A stretch of DNA of 64,000 bases from Roseomonas fluvialis (GTDB lineage Bacteria > Pseudomonadota > Alphaproteobacteria > Acetobacterales > Acetobacteraceae). The notes under the pieces were generated by a model that did no database searches, was not told the origin of the DNA, and saw nothing but the letters and a program-made list of their open reading frames with translations. Below, piece after piece: positions 41,290 to 51,130 of the stretch; positions within the stretch are counted from its first letter, which is position 1, and every line of letters begins with the position of its first letter. The position numbers and the translations under genes are program-made. The DNA lies in the NCBI RefSeq assembly GCF_022846615.1, contig NZ_AP025637.1, positions 5,417,270 through 5,481,269 of the forward strand, given 5' to 3'.

Positions 41290-44200
41290 GTGAACCTTTA
41301 CGCCATCCCGCCCGCGGCGCCGTTCCTCGACACGCTCGCGGCCGGTGTGCTGGCGCGCCTGCCCGACGGCGCGCCGGATGCGCTGGCGCGCACCACCATC
41401 CTGCTGCCCACGCGCCGCGCCGCACGTGCGTTGCGAGAGGCCTTCCTGCGCGAAGCCGGCGGGCGCGCGCTGCTGCTGCCGCGCATGCGCGCCCTGGCCG
41501 GCCTGTCGACCGAGGATGCGGACGAGCTCGCCCTGCCTGACCTGCTCGACCTGCCGCCTGCCGTCGATCCGCTGACGCGCCAGGCCGTACTGGCCGAGAT
41601 GGCCACGCGCATCCCGCGCCGCGCCGGCGGCCCCGCAACGCCCGAACAGGCTTGGCTGCTGGCTGGCGAAATGGCGCGGTTGTTCGACGAGATCGCGCTC
41701 GAGGAACCCGACCTCGCGATGCTGGAATCGCGCCCGCCGGCGGAGTTCGCGCAGGCCTGGCTCGCGCGGCTCGATGCGCTGGTGCCCGACCGGCACGCGC
41801 GGCACTGGGAGATCACAACTGCCATCCTGCGCGCCGCAGCGACCGACTGGAACGACTGGCTGGCGGATCGCGGGCTGCTCGACATCGGTGTGCGGCGCGT
41901 GAAGGCGCTGGCGGCGCAAGCGGCGGCGTGGCGCGACGCGCCGCCTGAGCATCCGACCGTCGCGGCCGGTATCGGCGCGGGTGGCACCATCCCGGCCGCC
42001 GCCGCGCTGCTGGGGATCCTGGCGCGCGCGCCGCAGGGGGCGGTGGTGCTGCAGGGCCTCCCGGAACCGATGGACGCCGCGGTGTGGGAGGCGGTGCGGA
42101 AGGCGCCGACGCATCCCCTGGCCGGTCATGCGCGCCTGCTGGCGGCGATGGATGCGCAATCGGCCGACCTGCGGCCCTGGCACGACCCCGCGCCACGCGG
42201 CGCGGCGGCGGACCGTGCCGTGCTGCTCGGCCGTGCGCTGGCACCCGCGGAGGGGCTCGAGGCCTGGACACAGCGCGACACGCCGCGCTGGGATGCGGCG
42301 CGCAAAGGCCTGACGCGCCTGGTTGCCGCCGATGCGCAGCAGGAAGCCGCCGCCATCGCGTTGCTGCTGCGCGAGGCGATGGAGACGCCTGGCCATCGCG
42401 CTGCACTGGTCACGCCCGATCGCGACCTGGCGCGGCGCGTGAGTGCCGAACTCGCGCGCCACGGCATCACGGCCGACGACAGCGCCGGCGAACCGCTGGC
42501 GGAAACACCCGCCGCCGCCTTCCTGCGCCTGGTCGCGCGCATGCTTGCCGACGGCTTCGCGCCGGTGCCGCTGCTGTCCGTGCTGAAGCATCCGTTGTGC
42601 AGCGGCGGCATGGCGCGCGACGCATGGCTGGCGGCGGCACGCACGCTGGAACGCATCGCGCTGCGCGGGCCGCGCCCGGCCGCGGGGCTGGCCGGGTTGC
42701 GGGCATCGGTCACGGCGGCGGGAGACGCGCCCGATTCGGTGGTTGCGCTGCTCGATGCGCTGGAGGGCGCATTGGCCGGCTTCGACGCGCTGCCCGATGC
42801 GCCGGCACGACCGCCGGCCGACCTGCTGGCCGCGCACATGGCGGCGGCCGAGGCACTGGCCGCCACGCCCGAATTGCCTGGCGGGCTGCGCCTGTACGCG
42901 GGCGAGGAGGGCGAGCCGCTGGCGCGGCACCTCGATGCGCTGGCCTCGGCGCTGCCCCATCTTCCGCCGATCTCGCCCGCCGACTGGCCAGACCTGTTCG
43001 AGGGCGCGCTCGCCGGGCCTGTCGCGCCGTCCCTGCGTGCGACACGCGGGCGCGCGGCGGCGGCGCATCCGCGCATCGCCATCCTCGGCCTGCTGGAAGC
43101 GCGGCTGCAATGCTTCGACCGCGTGGTGCTGGGTGCGCTCGAGGAAAGCGTCTGGCCGCAGGCGACGGAACCAGGCCCGTGGATGAGCCGGCCCATGCGC
43201 GCGGCGTTCGGGCTGCCGGAGGCGGAAGCACGCATCGGTCGCGTCGCGGCGGATTTCCTGTACGCGGCGGCGGCGGCGCCGGAGGCGGTGTTCTCCTCCG
43301 CGGTGCGGCGTGGCGGGGCGCCGCGTGTGCCGGCGCGCTGGATGGTGCGCGTCGACACCTTCCTGGCGGGCCAGGGCGGGTTGGCGCTGGCGGCTTCGCC
43401 CGCCGCTGGATGGGCGGCGGCGCTGGACGCGCCCGCGGTGGTGCAGCCCTGCGCACGGCCGGCCCCCACGCCGCCTGCAGTACTGAGGCCGCGGCGGCTG
43501 ACCGTGTCCGACGCCGCGCTGCTGATTGCGGATCCCTACGCCTTCTATGCGAAGCGCGTGCTGCGGCTGCAACCGCTCAAGGCGCTGGAGGAAGATGTCG
43601 GCGCGATCGAATACGGCACGCTGGTGCATGATGCGATGGCGGGGTTCCTGCGCGCACTTCCGATGAACTGGCCGGGCGAGCAAGCGGCGCGCGCGGCCTG
43701 GGCACGAGCCAGCGAGAAGGCCCTCGCCGCGCATGCGGACCGGCCGGGCATCCTGGCGTTCTGGGCGCCACGGCTGGCAAATATCGGCGACTTCGTGATC
43801 GCCGAGGAAGCCGCTCTGCGCCGCGATGGCGGACTGGTCTCCTGCCTGGTCGAGACGAAGGGCAAGGTTGTGCTGCCGCTGCAGGGCGGCGACGTCGAGA
43901 TCGAAGCGCGCGCCGATCGGCTGGATCACCTCTCGGCCGGCGGCTGGCGCGTGGTGGACTACAAGACCGGCACGGTGCCGAAGGAAGCCGCGCTGGTCGC
44001 CGGCGACGCGCCGCAACTGCCGATCGAGGCCTGGCTGCTCAGCGAGGGCGCCTTCGGCGGCACACCCGGCACCGCGACGGCCCTGGTGTATTGGCGCCTG
44101 ACCGGCGGCGAGCAGCCGGGCGAGGTCAAGACCATCGACGCGACCGCGCAGGACTATGCGGCGATCGCGCAGGAGCGGCTGGAGAATCTCGCGGCGCGCT

Positions 44201-44319
44201 GGCTGCTGGGCGATGCGCCCTTCGCGTCGCGCCCGCATCCCTCGCGCAGCGCGCCGGGGGGCGACTACGACCACCTCGCGCGGATCGAGGAATGGTCGGC
44301 CGGCGAGGCCGAGCCATGA
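41290..44319 (+). CDS. addB: AddB, double-strand break repair subunit (alphaproteobacterial type)
   Basis: This 1009-residue protein starts with GTG; an ATG 11 bases upstream is out of frame and stops after four codons. The N-terminal TTILLPTRRAARALREAFL (about 36-54) replaces a normal helicase P-loop. The C-terminal nuclease domain has GTLVHDAMAGFL and the catalytic VVDYKTGTVP (about 887-896). With AddA it processes double-strand ends to 3' tails for RecA. It is coupled by ATGA to addA. Confidence 0.92.
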   Translation: MNLYAIPPAAPFLDTLAAGVLARLPDGAPDALARTTILLPTRRAARALREAFLREAGGRALLLPRMRALAGLSTEDADELALPDLLDLPPAVDPLTRQAVLAEMATRIPRRAGGPATPEQAWLLAGEMARLFDEIALEEPDLAMLESRPPAEFAQAWLARLDALVPDRHARHWEITTAILRAAATDWNDWLADRGLLDIGVRRVKALAAQAAAWRDAPPEHPTVAAGIGAGGTIPAAAALLGILARAPQGAVVLQGLPEPMDAAVWEAVRKAPTHPLAGHARLLAAMDAQSADLRPWHDPAPRGAAADRAVLLGRALAPAEGLEAWTQRDTPRWDAARKGLTRLVAADAQQEAAAIALLLREAMETPGHRAALVTPDRDLARRVSAELARHGITADDSAGEPLAETPAAAFLRLVARMLADGFAPVPLLSVLKHPLCSGGMARDAWLAAARTLERIALRGPRPAAGLAGLRASVTAAGDAPDSVVALLDALEGALAGFDALPDAPARPPADLLAAHMAAAEALAATPELPGGLRLYAGEEGEPLARHLDALASALPHLPPISPADWPDLFEGALAGPVAPSLRATRGRAAAAHPRIAILGLLEARLQCFDRVVLGALEESVWPQATEPGPWMSRPMRAAFGLPEAEARIGRVAADFLYAAAAAPEAVFSSAVRRGGAPRVPARWMVRVDTFLAGQGGLALAASPAAGWAAALDAPAVVQPCARPAPTPPAVLRPRRLTVSDAALLIADPYAFYAKRVLRLQPLKALEEDVGAIEYGTLVHDAMAGFLRALPMNWPGEQAARAAWARASEKALAAHADRPGILAFWAPRLANIGDFVIAEEAALRRDGGLVSCLVETKGKVVLPLQGGDVEIEARADRLDHLSAGGWRVVDYKTGTVPKEAALVAGDAPQLPIEAWLLSEGAFGGTPGTATALVYWRLTGGEQPGEVKTIDATAQDYAAIAQERLENLAARWLLGDAPFASRPHPSRSAPGGDYDHLARIEEWSAGEAEP

Positions 44320-47300
44320 GCCAGTCTCCGCGCGAACGGGCCGAACATGCGCAGTCCCGTGCGTCGGACCCGGCTGCCTCGGCCTGGGTGGAGGCTTCGG
44401 CCGGGTCTGGCAAGACCAAGCTGCTGACCGACCGCGTCCTGCGGCTGTTGCTGGCGGGCGTTGAGCCGGGACGCATCCTGTGCCTGACCTTCACCAAGGC
44501 GGCGGCGGCGGAGATGGCGACGCGCCTGGCGCGCGCGCTGGGCGGCTGGGCGACGGCGGAGGATGCGGCGCTTGCGGCGACGCTGGCCGCACTGACCGGG
44601 CGCGCCCCCGATGATGCGGAACGCCGCGCGGCGCGCGCGCTGTTCGTGCGCGTGCTGGAACAGCCGGGCGGGATGCGCATTTCCACCATCCATGCCTTCG
44701 CCCAGTCACTGCTGCGGGCGTTTCCGCTGGAAGCGGGGCTCGCGCCGCAATTCGCGGTGGTCGAGGACCAGGATGCGCGCGCGATGCTGGCGCGCGAGCG
44801 CGAGGCGGTGCTGGCCGGCAGTCCCGACCGCGCGGCGATGGAGCGCCTGGCGCGCCTGGTGCCGCCGACGCGCTTCGCCGAGGTGGTCGGCACGCTCGCT
44901 GCCACGCGCGGGCGGCTGCTGCGTGCCATCGATGCGCGCCAGGGGTTGACGGGCTTCGAGGGGGCGCTGTCGCGCGCGCTGGGCCTGGCGCCCGGGGAGA
45001 CCAACGAGGATGCGGTGCTGCGCGCGGCCTGCGCCGGCGTGCTTCCGGAGGTGGCGCGCGCCGGCGCCTTGCTGCGCGTCAGCGGTAACGACAACGATCG
45101 CGTGCGCGGTGCAAGTATCGCGGCATGGCTCGCGCAGGACGAGACGTTGCGCGCCGCGCATTGGGAGGATTGGCGCGCGCTGCTGCTGACCAAGGACAAC
45201 GAGCCGCGCAAACGCTTCGCGACGCAGAAGGCCGGCGCGGATGTCCCCTTCATCCAGGACGCGCTGACCGCCGAGGCTGAGCGCGTGCAGGGGGCCGAGC
45301 AGGCCCGCGCCGCGGCGCGCGTGCTGGCCGCGACCATGGCGCTGCTCGCGATCGGCACGCCGGTGCTGCGGCGCTACGAAGCCGCAAAGGCGCGCGCGGG
45401 CATGCTCGACTACGACGACCTCATCCGCGGTGCCGAACGCCTGCTGCAGGACCCGGGCAGTGCCTGGGTGCTGTTCAAGCTGGATGGCGGCCTGGATCAC
45501 GTGCTGCTGGACGAGGCGCAGGATTCCAACCCCGACCAATGGGGCATCGTGCGCGCGCTGACCGGCGAGTTCTTCGCCGGCGAGGGCGCGCGCGAGCAGG
45601 GTCGCACCATCTTCGCGGTGGGCGACGTGAAGCAGTCGATCTACGGCTTCCAGGGCGCGGATGCCGAGGGCTTTGCGCGCGAGCGGACGCATTACGGGCA
45701 GGTCGTGACGCGCGCGGGGCTGGAGTTCCGCCCGGTGCCGCTCGACGTGTCGTTCCGATCGACCGCGCCGGTGCTGGCGCTTGTGGATGCGGTCTTCGCC
45801 GGCGGCGAGGCGCGCGAGGGCGTCGTCGAGGGCGATGCCGTGCTGCGCCACTACGCCGATCGCGCCGGGCAGGCGGGCAGCGTTGAGTTGTGGCCGCTGC
45901 TGCAGGTGGATGCCGCCGAGGCGCCGCCGGCCTGGGCGCCGCCGGACGCGCCCGTGGATGGCGAGGGCGCGGCACCGCGCCTGGCCGCGCTGATCGCGGC
46001 GCGCATCCGATTCATGCTGGACCACGAGACGCTCCCCGCGCGCGTCGAGCGCGGTGCCGACCAACAGGAAGGCCGACCGGTGCGCCCGGGAGATATCCTG
46101 GTGCTGCTGCGGTCGCGCGCGCGGGGCGGTTTCCTGGCCGCGCTGGTGCGCGCGCTGAAGGATTTGCGCATCCCGGTGGGCGGCGTGGACCGCATGGTGC
46201 TGGCCGAACAGGTCGCGGTGCAGGATCTGCTGGCGCTGGCCGACGTGCTGCTGCTGCCGGAGGACGACCTGACGCTGGCGGCGCTGCTGAAGTCGCCGCT
46301 GGTCGGGCTGCTGGAGGACGAAGTGCTCGCGCTGGCGCAGCCGCGCACGGGATCGCTCTGGGGTGCGCTGGCGGCGCATCGCGGCGCGGAGACGCGGTTC
46401 GGGCGCGTGGCGGACTGGATCGCGGGCATGATGGCGCGGGCGGACTACGCCACGCCGCATGCTCTGTTCGCCGATGTGCTGGGCGGGCGGGGGCCGCTCG
46501 ATGCGCGTGCTGGGCGGGCGCGGATGCTGGCACGGCTTGGCCCTGATGCTGCGGACCCAATGGATGAATTCCTCAATGCCGCGCTCGAGCACGAACGGGG
46601 GCATCCGCCTTCCCTGCAGGGCTTCGTGCACCGGCTGCGCCAGGGTGGTGCGGAGGTGAAGCGCGAAGCCGAAGGCGCCGGCGATGCCGTGCGCATCATG
46701 ACGGTCCATGGTGCGAAGGGCTTGCAGGCGCCGATCGTGATCCTGCCGGACACCACCGGCGCGCCGCCCGACCGCGCGGCGCTGCGCTGGCTGGACGACG
46801 ACCTGCCGGCCTGGGCGCCGAAGCAGGAGGGCTTCGCTGCGACGGCGCTCTCGGACCAGCGCCAGGCCGACAAGGATGCCGAGGCACGCGAGCAGCATCG
46901 CCTTCTCTATGTCGCTCTGACGCGCGCCGAGGACCGTCTGATCGTGTGCGGCTGGCAGGGGAAGAAGGACGTGCCGGCGCAGTGCTGGTACCGGCTGGTG
47001 GAGGAGGGTTTCGCGCGGCTGGACGGCGCCGTCGCACAGCCCTTCGAAGGGCCGGCGGACGCCTTCCCGCCCGGCGCCGTCGTGCATCGGCTGGAGGCCG
47101 CGCAATCAGCACCGCCGCGCATCGAGGACCCGCCGCGCGCACCCGCCGCGATGACCGACCTGCCCGCCTGGGCGCGCGTTCCGGCAGTGCAGGAGGCGCC
47201 GGAGGGCGCCGTTGCGCCGTCGGCACTGCCGGGCGAGGAGGAGACGCCGGCTGCGCCACCACGACCGAGCGACGATCCGCGCGGGCTGCGCTTCCGCCGC

Positions 47301-47786
47301 GGCCGCCTGGTGCATGCGCTGCTGCAGCACCTGCCGGACCATGCGCCGGCCGCGCGCGCGGATGTCGCACGTCGCTTTCTTTCGCGGCCGGGGCATGGGC
47401 TGGATGAAGCCGAGCAGGAGGCGGTGCTGGACGAGGTGCTGGCGCTGATGGAGGCACCGCTGGTGGCGGCCGCGCTCGGGCCGGGCAGCCTGGCGGAGGC
47501 GCCCCTTGCCGGGCGCATCGGTGGGCGGCTGATCGCCGGGCAGGTGGACCGGCTGCTGGTGGAGGCCGACCGCGTGCTGGTGTTGGACTACAAGACCAAC
47601 CGGCCGCCGCCGATGGATGTCGCGGCGGTGGCTCCGCTGTACCTGCGGCAGATGGCCGCATATCGCGCGCTGCTGCGCGCGGCCTTTCCGGGCCGGCGGG
47701 TCGAATGCGCGCTGGTCTGGACCTATGGCGCACGGGTCATGGCGCTGCCGGATGCGCTGCTGGATCGGCACGCTCCGGGCGCGTGA
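44316..47786 (+). CDS. addA: AddA, double-strand break repair helicase-nuclease
   Basis: This 1156-residue UvrD-like helicase has Walker A EASAGSGKTKLL (about 26-37), motif Ia TFTKAAAAEMATRL, motif II LDEAQDSNPDQW (near 397) and VTRIMTVHGAKGL-type motif V (seen here as IMTVHGAKGLQAP). The C-terminal nuclease has LVLDYKTNRPP (about 1088). The length fits the family. It overlaps addB by 4 bases. A repeat element lies directly after it, orientated with the opposing gene. Confidence 0.94.
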   Translation: MSQSPRERAEHAQSRASDPAASAWVEASAGSGKTKLLTDRVLRLLLAGVEPGRILCLTFTKAAAAEMATRLARALGGWATAEDAALAATLAALTGRAPDDAERRAARALFVRVLEQPGGMRISTIHAFAQSLLRAFPLEAGLAPQFAVVEDQDARAMLAREREAVLAGSPDRAAMERLARLVPPTRFAEVVGTLAATRGRLLRAIDARQGLTGFEGALSRALGLAPGETNEDAVLRAACAGVLPEVARAGALLRVSGNDNDRVRGASIAAWLAQDETLRAAHWEDWRALLLTKDNEPRKRFATQKAGADVPFIQDALTAEAERVQGAEQARAAARVLAATMALLAIGTPVLRRYEAAKARAGMLDYDDLIRGAERLLQDPGSAWVLFKLDGGLDHVLLDEAQDSNPDQWGIVRALTGEFFAGEGAREQGRTIFAVGDVKQSIYGFQGADAEGFARERTHYGQVVTRAGLEFRPVPLDVSFRSTAPVLALVDAVFAGGEAREGVVEGDAVLRHYADRAGQAGSVELWPLLQVDAAEAPPAWAPPDAPVDGEGAAPRLAALIAARIRFMLDHETLPARVERGADQQEGRPVRPGDILVLLRSRARGGFLAALVRALKDLRIPVGGVDRMVLAEQVAVQDLLALADVLLLPEDDLTLAALLKSPLVGLLEDEVLALAQPRTGSLWGALAAHRGAETRFGRVADWIAGMMARADYATPHALFADVLGGRGPLDARAGRARMLARLGPDAADPMDEFLNAALEHERGHPPSLQGFVHRLRQGGAEVKREAEGAGDAVRIMTVHGAKGLQAPIVILPDTTGAPPDRAALRWLDDDLPAWAPKQEGFAATALSDQRQADKDAEAREQHRLLYVALTRAEDRLIVCGWQGKKDVPAQCWYRLVEEGFARLDGAVAQPFEGPADAFPPGAVVHRLEAAQSAPPRIEDPPRAPAAMTDLPAWARVPAVQEAPEGAVAPSALPGEEETPAAPPRPSDDPRGLRFRRGRLVHALLQHLPDHAPAARADVARRFLSRPGHGLDEAEQEAVLDEVLALMEAPLVAAALGPGSLAEAPLAGRIGGRLIAGQVDRLLVEADRVLVLDYKTNRPPPMDVAAVAPLYLRQMAAYRALLRAAFPGRRVECALVWTYGARVMALPDALLDRHAPGA

Positions 47787-47795
47787 GCCGGAGCT

Positions 47796-47888
47796 TCTCC
47801 GCGGATCGCGCCGAAACCATCAGCAGCGCCGGGTGCGCCAAGGCGCGGCGCGCAGGCAAGCCGGCCGGATGGCCGGCCCCGCCGTCTC
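47796..47888 (-). repeat. Dispersed 3'-end repeat, copy E (shorter)
   Basis: On the minus strand, 12 bases after the amidohydrolase stop, it reads GGCCGGCCATCCGGCCGGCT, then TGCCTGCGCGCCGCGCCTTG, GCGCACCCGGCGC and GCGCGATCCGCGG. The order matches copy B with divergence and a reduced end hairpin. It lies in the direction of the amidohydrolase, as the other copies do for their upstream genes. Confidence 0.6.
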
Positions 47889-47900
47889 AGGGAAACAACA

Positions 47901-49070
47901 TCAGCGCTTCAGCTCCTGCTCGACGAGCCGGGCGAAGACCGATGAGCCCAGCGGGATCAGATCATCGTTGAAGTCGAAGCGCGGGTTGTGCAGGCCAACC
48001 GTATGCCGCCCTCCATCGCCCTGCCCGATGCCGATGAAGGCGCCCGGGCATTTCTGCAGCATGTAGGAGAAATCCTCCGCGCCCATGCGCGGCGGGGCGT
48101 TGCGATGAATGCGGTTGTCGCCCAGCACCGCGGCCGCGGCAGCCTGCGCCCGCAACGTCTCGGCCTCGTGGTTGATGGTGGGCGGGTAGCCGCGAGTGAA
48201 GGCGAGTTCCGCGCGCGCGCCATGCGCTTCCGCAATCGACTTCACGATGGCGCCGAGGCGCGCTTCCACCATGTCCTGCACCTCGGTCCTGAAGGTGCGC
48301 ACGGTGCCGTTGAGCTCGGCGATTTCGGGGATCACGTTGCCGGCGGACCCGGCATGGAACTGGCACAGGCTGACCACCGCGGTGTCAATCGGGTCCATCG
48401 AGCGCGAGACGATGGTTTGCGCGGCCACCACGATCTGCGCGCCGACCAGCACCGGGTCGATGCAGATCTGCGGACGGGAGGCGTGGCCACCCTTGCCATG
48501 CACGGTGATGGTGATGCGGTCGGCCGCGGCCAGCACCGGGCCGGGGGTTATGCGCGCCTCGCCCAGCGGGAGTTCGGGGTCGTTGTGCAGGGCGTAGACC
48601 TGGTCGGTGGGGAAGCGGTCGAACAGGCCTTCCTCGACCATCACGCGGCCGCCGCCGCCGCCTTCTTCCGCCGGCTGGAAGATGAAGTGGACGGTGCCGT
48701 CGAAGTTGCGCGTCTCGGCCAGGTAGCGCGCCGCGCCGAGCAGCATGGTGGTGTGGCCATCGTGGCCGCAGGCGTGCATCTGGCCCGGCACCGTCGAGCG
48801 ATGCGGCATATCGTTGGTCTCCTGCATGGGCAGGCAGTCCATGTCGGCACGCAATCCGATGCTGCGCTTCGATGTGCCGTTGCGCAGCACGCCGACCAGG
48901 CCGGTGCCGGCGATGCCGCGATGCACCTCGATCCCCCAGGATTCGAGCTGCTGCGCCACCAGCGCGGAGGTGCGGTGTTCCTGGAAGCCCATCTCGGGAT
49001 GCGCGTGGATATCGCGGCGCGTCGCGGTGAGCTCGGGGTGGAAGTCGGCGATGCGGTTGTAGATGGGCAA
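47901..49070 (-). CDS. M20 family amidohydrolase (N-acyl amino acid hydrolase-like)
   Basis: This 389-residue protein has the metal-site motifs HAHPEMGFQE (about 23-32), HACGHDGHTTMLLG (about 99-112) and QPAEEGGGG (about 131-139). The middle lid domain has GKGGHASRP. It hydrolyses N-acyl amino acids such as hippurate or N-acetyl derivatives. The TTG at 49070 is the first in-frame start; the next ATG is inside the metal motif. It lies 77 bases after the aminotransferase gene, in the same direction. Confidence 0.85.
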   Translation of the reverse strand: MPIYNRIADFHPELTATRRDIHAHPEMGFQEHRTSALVAQQLESWGIEVHRGIAGTGLVGVLRNGTSKRSIGLRADMDCLPMQETNDMPHRSTVPGQMHACGHDGHTTMLLGAARYLAETRNFDGTVHFIFQPAEEGGGGGRVMVEEGLFDRFPTDQVYALHNDPELPLGEARITPGPVLAAADRITITVHGKGGHASRPQICIDPVLVGAQIVVAAQTIVSRSMDPIDTAVVSLCQFHAGSAGNVIPEIAELNGTVRTFRTEVQDMVEARLGAIVKSIAEAHGARAELAFTRGYPPTINHEAETLRAQAAAAAVLGDNRIHRNAPPRMGAEDFSYMLQKCPGAFIGIGQGDGGRHTVGLHNPRFDFNDDLIPLGSSVFARLVEQELKR

Positions 49071-49147
49071 GGTCGGTGTTTCCGTGATGGTGGCGCGTGG
49101 CGTAGCCCGCCGCGCGGCATGGTTCCAGTGCGGTTACGTGCGGCGCG

Positions 49148-50479
49148 TCACAGCCCCGCGACGGCGGCATCCACCGCATCGCCGAAGCGTTCGACGATCA
49201 TGGCGATCTCGTTGGCGTTCGTGACGTAGGGCGGGGCCAGGATGACATGGTCGCCATGCTTGCCATCGATGGTGCCGCCCATCGGGTAACAGGCGAGACC
49301 GCGGGCGAAGGCTTCCTTCTTCACGCGTTCATTCACCGCCAGCGCAGGTTCGAATGTGGATTTGGCGGCACGGTCGGTGACCAGCTCGATCGCCCAGAAC
49401 AGGCCGCGGCCGCGGATGTCGCCGACGCGCGCATGGTTGCCGAGGCGGTCGTGCAGCCCCTGTTCCAGCAGCGCGCCCATCGCCTGCACGTTGTCCAGCA
49501 GGTTCTCGTCGCGGATCACTTCCTGCACCGCGAGCGCGGCGGCGCAGGCGACCGGATGCGCCTGGTAAGTGTGGCCGTGCTTGAAGGTGCCGGAGCCCTG
49601 CGTCAGCGCCTCGATCACGTGGCCATGCACCAGGATGCCGCCGATAGGTTGGTAGCCGCCACCGAGGCCCTTGGCGATGACCTGGATGTCCGGGGACACA
49701 CCCTCCTGTTCCCACGCGTGCAGCGTGCCGGTGCGGCCCATGCCCGACATGACTTCATCGAGGATCAGCAGCGCGCCGTGGCGTTCGCAGACCGCCTTCA
49801 TGGCGGGGAAGTAGCCGGGCAGCGCGGTGGCGCAGCCGAGCGTCGCGCCGACCACGGTCTCGGCGCAGAAGGCGATGACGTTCTGCGGGCCGAGGCGCTG
49901 GAATTCGGCTTCGAGTTCGGCGGCGAGGCGCGCCACGTAGTCGGCGTCGGTCTCGCTGTCGCGCCGGTCGCGATAGGCGAAGCAGGGCGAGACATGGCTG
50001 AAGGCGTCCGACAGGATCGGCGCATAGGGCGCGCGGCGCATGGCGTTGCCGCCGGCGGCCAGCGCGCCGAGGGTATTGCCGTGATACGACTGCCGCCGCG
50101 CAATGAATTTCGTCCGTTGCGGCTGACCTGATTCCAAAGCCCATTGCCGGGCGATCTTGAGCGCGGCCTCCATGCCTTCGGAGCCGGAGGAGACGAAGTA
50201 GGCGTGGGTCAGGCCACCTGGCGCGTGGCCGACCAGCATGTCCGCGAGCTGTTCGGCACTCCCGGCGGTGAACAGCGCGGTGTGCGCGTAGCAGAGCCGG
50301 TCGATCTGGTCCTTCATGGCCTGGATGACATGCGGGTGGCCGTGGCCGAGACAGGCGACGGCCGCACCGCCGGAACCGTCGATGACCTCATGGCCCGAGG
50401 CGTCGCGCAGCCAGATGCCGCGGCCGGAGACAGCGACGGGCGGGGCCTCACGGAGGTTGCGGTGGACGATGTGGGTCAT
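49148..50479 (-). CDS. Class III PLP-dependent aminotransferase
   Basis: This 443-residue aminotransferase has VSSGSEGMEAALKIAR (about 95-110), the LILDEVMSGMGRTG metal/PLP aspartate region and the PLP lysine in IAKGLGGGYQPIGG (near 271). The amino donor is not readable. It is convenient for omega-amino acid or ornithine-type substrates. It is 14 bases downstream of the PH-like gene and upstream of the amidohydrolase, which may act on its product. Confidence 0.85.
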   Translation of the reverse strand: MTHIVHRNLREAPPVAVSGRGIWLRDASGHEVIDGSGGAAVACLGHGHPHVIQAMKDQIDRLCYAHTALFTAGSAEQLADMLVGHAPGGLTHAYFVSSGSEGMEAALKIARQWALESGQPQRTKFIARRQSYHGNTLGALAAGGNAMRRAPYAPILSDAFSHVSPCFAYRDRRDSETDADYVARLAAELEAEFQRLGPQNVIAFCAETVVGATLGCATALPGYFPAMKAVCERHGALLILDEVMSGMGRTGTLHAWEQEGVSPDIQVIAKGLGGGYQPIGGILVHGHVIEALTQGSGTFKHGHTYQAHPVACAAALAVQEVIRDENLLDNVQAMGALLEQGLHDRLGNHARVGDIRGRGLFWAIELVTDRAAKSTFEPALAVNERVKKEAFARGLACYPMGGTIDGKHGDHVILAPPYVTNANEIAMIVERFGDAVDAAVAGL

Positions 50480-50493
50480 GGGGGCGGGTCCGA

Positions 50494-51126
50494 TCAGGAA
50501 TTGCCGTCGCTTGAAGGCTCCCACGCAGACGTCCTGCTCGCAAGCGTTCCGCCTTCCCGCAGCGCCCACAGAGCCGCTGCGGCAGCTTCGGCGTCTCGGA
50601 TCCGCTTGAAGCCGATGGGGTTGAGCTCGCGGCCCTGCCGCCGCTTCGGATCGGGCATTCCGCCGAGGTTCGGCCCTTCGCGAAAGATCACGTCCGCAAC
50701 GCCCTCGGCGATCGGATACACATGCACGTAGGCGATATGCGCGGGTCCGAATTCCGTGATCCGAGGGCCGCTTCGTCCGCAGCGTACCACGATGGCGCGC
50801 CTGTCGGTGACAGCGTAGGCGTTGTCGCGCAGCACACTGGACACCCAACTGCTGCCGAGCGCGGCCAGGATACCGGCGGTTGCGACCGCCACGAGGGCGG
50901 GCGCAAGCAAAGCGTACCGCAATCTGCCGGCGTCGTCCGGGTGAAGGAAAGCCAGCAGCAGCAACACAGCGCCGAGAATGGTCGCGACCGTGGCCGTCGA
51001 GCGTTGCGCCGCGGCCAGTGGCCGCGACATCTCGGGCCGCCCGTGCCAGACGAGCCGTTCACCGGGTGCGAGCATGGTCTGTATGGCGCCAACGGCCTGC
51101 ACGTCGCGGTCCGTGGTTCGCGGCAT
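50494..51126 (-). CDS. Hypothetical membrane protein with PH-like region
   Basis: This 210-residue protein has two hydrophobic segments (TVATILGAVLLLLAFLH, about 46-62, and LLAPALVAVATAGILAA, about 72-88). It has a bacterial PH-like pattern around: MLAPGERLVWHGRPEMS before the segments and AYAVTDRRAIVVRCG after them. The rest is variable. It starts 4 bases after the nucleoside transporter stop. No function is known. Confidence 0.7.
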   Translation of the reverse strand: MPRTTDRDVQAVGAIQTMLAPGERLVWHGRPEMSRPLAAAQRSTATVATILGAVLLLLAFLHPDDAGRLRYALLAPALVAVATAGILAALGSSWVSSVLRDNAYAVTDRRAIVVRCGRSGPRITEFGPAHIAYVHVYPIAEGVADVIFREGPNLGGMPDPKRRQGRELNPIGFKRIRDAEAAAAALWALREGGTLASRTSAWEPSSDGNS

Positions 51127-51130
51127 CGCG

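Noticed and set aside
41128..44274. A 1048-codon ORF on the minus strand opposite addB
   Set aside because: It has no recognisable domain and is rich in Arg, His and Gln, as expected for the complement of a GC-rich real gene. The plus-strand AddB carries clear nuclease motifs.
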